In this document: positions 63,189 through 64,000 of the stretch, in pieces
How the letters are laid out: every line of letters starts with the position of its first letter
Numbering within the stretch: position 1 is the stretch's first letter
NCBI GenBank assembly: GCA_963422465.1
Contig: OY730170.1
Location: 4,874,379 to 4,938,378 of the forward strand
Direction of reading: 5' to 3'
DNA: 64,000 bases
DNA from: Lichina pygmaea
Taxonomy: Eukaryota; Ascomycota; Lichinomycetes; Lichinales; Lichinaceae
Translations under genes and position numbers: made by a program
Notes under the pieces: model-generated
What the model was told of the DNA's origin: nothing
Databases searched by the model: none
Seen by the model: only the letters and a program-made list of their open reading frames with translations

Positions 63189-64000
63189 ACTCCCTTGTCA
63201 GGGGGTGACATCAGGAGCTTAACAACATGATCCCTAGCAATGCAAAGCACCTGTGATTGCCTGTGTCACTACACACCAACACGCCAGTACAGACATACAC
63301 ACTTGTGGACTCTGGAGCCAGCGGAAACTACATCTCAAGATAACTTTATGATACCCTCAGCACTGGAAGAAGACGCAAGCAGCAGCCCTATCAGCTTGCA
63401 ATAGCAAATAGACAGACAGAGCTAGTCTGCTATGAGACGCAGCCAATGGAAATAGTTACCAGACACTATGCTGAAAGGATCCACCTTGATATTGTTGAGT
63501 TGGCCACTCAGGATATCTATTTGGGGATGCCTTGGCTAAAGAAGCACAACCCAGTTGTTAACTGGAAGACAGAAGTACTCACATTTAGGAACTGCACTAA
63601 CAACACAGCTCAGACCTGTTACCAGCCGCAGAAGGCATAGACAGATGAGGGAAGAAGTCCTCAGTAGAACCTCACTGACAGAAAGGACAACTCTCAAGAG
63701 AAGAGGTCCACCTTGACAGGCACACCCCAGAACCAGGTGGCCAAACAGTCAGAGATGAAGAGAGAGGAAGTTGTTAACCCTCTGGAGATCCCTGAAGAGT
63801 ACTGACCTGGGTATGATAACCTCTTTCAGGAAGAGACAACAACAGCAGTGTTGCCTAAGCACTAACCTTGGGATCATGAGATCAAGTTGCAACCAGGGAC
63901 AGAGCCAGGATTTGGACCAATTTACCAGTTATCAGAGAAAGAGCTCCAAGTACTTCGCGAGTACCTGGAGGAAAACCTGAAAAAGGGTTTCATTCAAGAA
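63189..64000 (+). pseudogene. pol of gypsy B4, start only
   Basis: Protease [12 protein letters not shown] near 63305 (Asp-Ser-Gly site kept), followed by the RT N-terminus. In-frame stops near 63340 (TAA), 63638 (TAG), 63664 (TAG) and 63801 (TGA). The window ends at residues GFIQE, just before the first RT motif. Confidence 0.88.

Larger units (their letters stand above)
54771..64000 (+). mobile_element. Ty3/gypsy element B4, split by gypsy A2, runs off window
   Basis: 5' LTR 54771-55307. The interior 55308-55466 resumes at 61830 after A2, with duplication CAGAG at 55462-55466 and 61825-61829. The window ends inside RT. It is inserted in B3. Its LTR U3 is of a different repeat type from B1-B3. 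Confidence 0.93.

Overview
This 64 kb window looks like a repeat-rich block of a filamentous ascomycete (Pezizomycotina) genome. The evidence is the kind of elements present (Tad1-like LINEs, chromodomain Ty3/gypsy elements, a Fot1/pogo-type DNA transposon), the RIP-like C-to-T decay, and one host-type gene with a short 67 nt GT..AG intron. No genus can be named from the sequence. I see no bacterial genes, rRNA, functional tRNA gene or CRISPR array.

Layout. Positions 1-14842 hold two nearly identical LINE copies head to head: L1 on the minus strand (split by gypsy A1 at 2620-8095) and L2 on the plus strand. They are separated by about 300 bp of an unrelated gypsy integrase relic (E). Positions 14843-37105 are a deep nest resolved by target-site duplications: an old gypsy (C) and a truncated LINE (L5); gypsy B1 in L5; LINE L3 in B1; gypsy B2 in L3; and, on the other side, LINE L4 in C with a tRNA-derived SINE in L4. 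Positions 37242-44327 hold a Fot1/pogo transposase relic on the minus strand, cut by a solo LTR and by gypsy D, the youngest and best preserved element. Two direct copies of a hairpin repeat flank it.

Positions 44328-46440 are the only gene island: an O-methyltransferase of the fungal secondary-metabolite type (44816-46196). Positions 46441-49514 hold unidentified AT-rich sequence, a fold-back inverted-repeat element with a solo LTR in it, and the 5' part of a divergent LINE (Lb). Positions 49515-64000 are gypsy B3 (in Lb), B4 (in B3) and A2 (in B4).

How the parts work. Families A, B and D encode gag, then protease, reverse transcriptase, RNase H, integrase and chromodomain in the -1 frame. 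Each LTR carries a predicted transcript start complementary to the bases just after the LTR, so self-priming as in Tf1/sushi elements is likely. Families A and B also carry an antisense gene of about 160-177 codons between the 3' LTR and the end of pol. It encodes a Zn2Cys6-like cysteine cluster followed by a coiled coil, and it is the most unusual coding feature here. The LINEs encode a zinc-knuckle ORF1 and an endonuclease-RT ORF2 joined by an ATGA overlap. The SINE has the same 3' tail as the LINE and is probably mobilised by it. Most nonsense codons in the gypsy elements fit CGA-to-TGA or TGG-to-TGA/TAG, i.e. a C-to-T process with a strong CpG component.
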